Positions 63,473 to 64,000 of a DNA stretch of 64,000 bases are shown piece after piece. Position 1 is the first letter of the stretch. Each line of letters begins with the position of its first letter. A program made the translations under genes and the position numbers. The notes beneath the pieces were generated by a model. It made no database searches. It was not told the origin of the DNA and saw nothing but the letters and a program-made list of their open reading frames with translations. Source of the DNA: CAZWAP01 sp964632005 (GTDB lineage: Bacteria; Planctomycetota; Phycisphaerae; Sedimentisphaerales; Anaerobacaceae); contig CAZWAP010000008.1 of assembly GCA_964632005.1 (NCBI GenBank), positions 22,745-86,744 on the forward strand, written 5' to 3'.

Positions 63473-64000
63473 GTGAGATTGCGTTTTCGAGCATTTTTTC
63501 AGCCGGCATTCTTGATATGCGTGGTCGTTTTGGCGGCCGGTGCAGCGGTAATGTCAAAGTTTCGAATAGAGCAGGAACCGTGGCCGCTCAAAAAGGCGCT
63601 CGACTATCTCGACCGGCAAGACCTCGGCCCGTACAGGGTCCTGGCAAAGCACAAAATCGAGAACGAAGATACGCTGGAGCAATTGGGCACCAGAGATTAC
63701 ATACAGTGGACCCTTGAGGATACGGAGGCTCCCCTTGAGAGCCCCGTCCGGCGGTTGATGTTGTTCATTACGTATTATGAGCTGGCCGACAGAGTGCCCC
63801 ACGTTCCCGAAGAGTGTTACGTGGGAGCAGGACATCAATTGCTTGCGTCCGAAGAGATAAACTTCAGGATTAACAGGACCAGTGGCCAAGAGGAAATCCA
63901 GGGCAGACATCTGGTTTTCCAGAAGCTGCGGGCAAGTTTCTGGGGCGAGGGTAACAAATTCTCGGCATTTTATCTTTTCAACGTAAACGGCCGGTACGCT
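63473..64000 (+). CDS. Exosortase-associated EpsI-like protein (DUF3485), 3' end cut
   Basis: Open to the right edge; 176 residues seen. It starts at GTG 63473 (or TTG 63479), 8 bases after the exosortase stop. N-terminal membrane segment FFQPAFLICVVVLAAGAAVM, then an exported domain with the family landmark HVPEECYVGAGHQLL, in the place of the usual H-x-P-E-x-C-x-P-G-x-G-W of EpsI. Such domains are often the C-terminal half of the exosortase or a separate partner, as here. The reading frame has no stop to the window end. Confidence 0.85.
   Translation, partial: MRLRFRAFFQPAFLICVVVLAAGAAVMSKFRIEQEPWPLKKALDYLDRQDLGPYRVLAKHKIENEDTLEQLGTRDYIQWTLEDTEAPLESPVRRLMLFITYYELADRVPHVPEECYVGAGHQLLASEEINFRINRTSGQEEIQGRHLVFQKLRASFWGEGNKFSAFYLFNVNGRYA

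Noticed and set aside
1..64000. CRISPR arrays, rRNA and tRNA genes
   Set aside because: No regularly spaced direct repeats and no tRNA cloverleaf or rRNA sequence recognised; a covariance-model scan was not possible.

Overview
The window looks like a scaffold from an uncultured, GC-rich planctomycete, most likely of the Phycisphaerae/Sedimentisphaerales type. Support comes from Tat-exported formylglycine sulfatases, a Kdo transferase (so an LPS-type outer membrane), an exosortase/EpsI pair, a dockerin-bearing exported protease, many Cys-lipoproteins, and conserved proteins of no recognisable family. A run of exactly 100 N at 47918-48017 marks a scaffold join, as expected for a metagenome-assembled genome. 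This placement is inferred from gene content; no rRNA is present to confirm it.

Left arm (1-16.5 kb). After the tail of an O-methyltransferase comes a minus-strand carbohydrate locus: GH2 glycosidase, sulfatase, xylulokinase, xylose isomerase, second sulfatase. It reads as a system for a sulfated, xylose-containing glycan, and a near-consensus sigma70 promoter precedes xylB. A decayed IS3-type element (about 9443-9890) abuts a plus-strand group: the two aconitase X subunits and a dipeptidyl-peptidase IV, facing an ornithine-cyclodeaminase-family gene. Together they fit breakdown of (hydroxy)proline-rich peptides. Then comes the Kdo transferase waaA.

Middle (16.5-41.7 kb). A minus-strand set holds a homocysteine methyltransferase-like enzyme, a lipoprotein, a small unknown protein, a ComEA-like HhH protein and a GH10-fold protein that has lost both catalytic glutamates. 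ilvD and a cysteine-cluster protein follow. A plus-strand run then carries two related lipoproteins, a HIT protein, a dGTPase-like HD protein, pgpA, a large kinase-like multi-pass membrane protein, a radical SAM protein, two unknowns, purA, uppS, cdsA, phoH, a 7TM-HD phosphohydrolase, ybeY, a CorC/CNNM protein and recO: nucleotide, phospholipid, cell-wall carrier and RNA/DNA maintenance.

Right arm (41.7-64 kb). A tight minus-strand series runs hisC-hisB-ispF-cysS-ruvC-ruvA-ruvB, with accD across the N gap. An exported S8-like protease with a dockerin tail diverges from pyrR-pyrB-pyrC; the pyrR-pyrB gap can fold into a hairpin that hides the pyrB ribosome-binding site. A YacP-like NYN protein, pyruvate:ferredoxin oxidoreductase (anaerobic pyruvate metabolism) and a lipoprotein follow. 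The window ends in an exopolysaccharide/exosortase locus: a Wza-like export lipoprotein with an unusual repeat-bearing insert, the exosortase, and an EpsI-like gene cut by the window edge.

The best candidates for undescribed biology are the kinase-like membrane protein (27752-30271), the catalytically stripped GH10-fold protein in a five-gene operon (19309-20784), the repeat insert in the export protein (61126-61623), and the RNA structure between pyrR and pyrB. No CRISPR array, rRNA or tRNA was recognised by eye.
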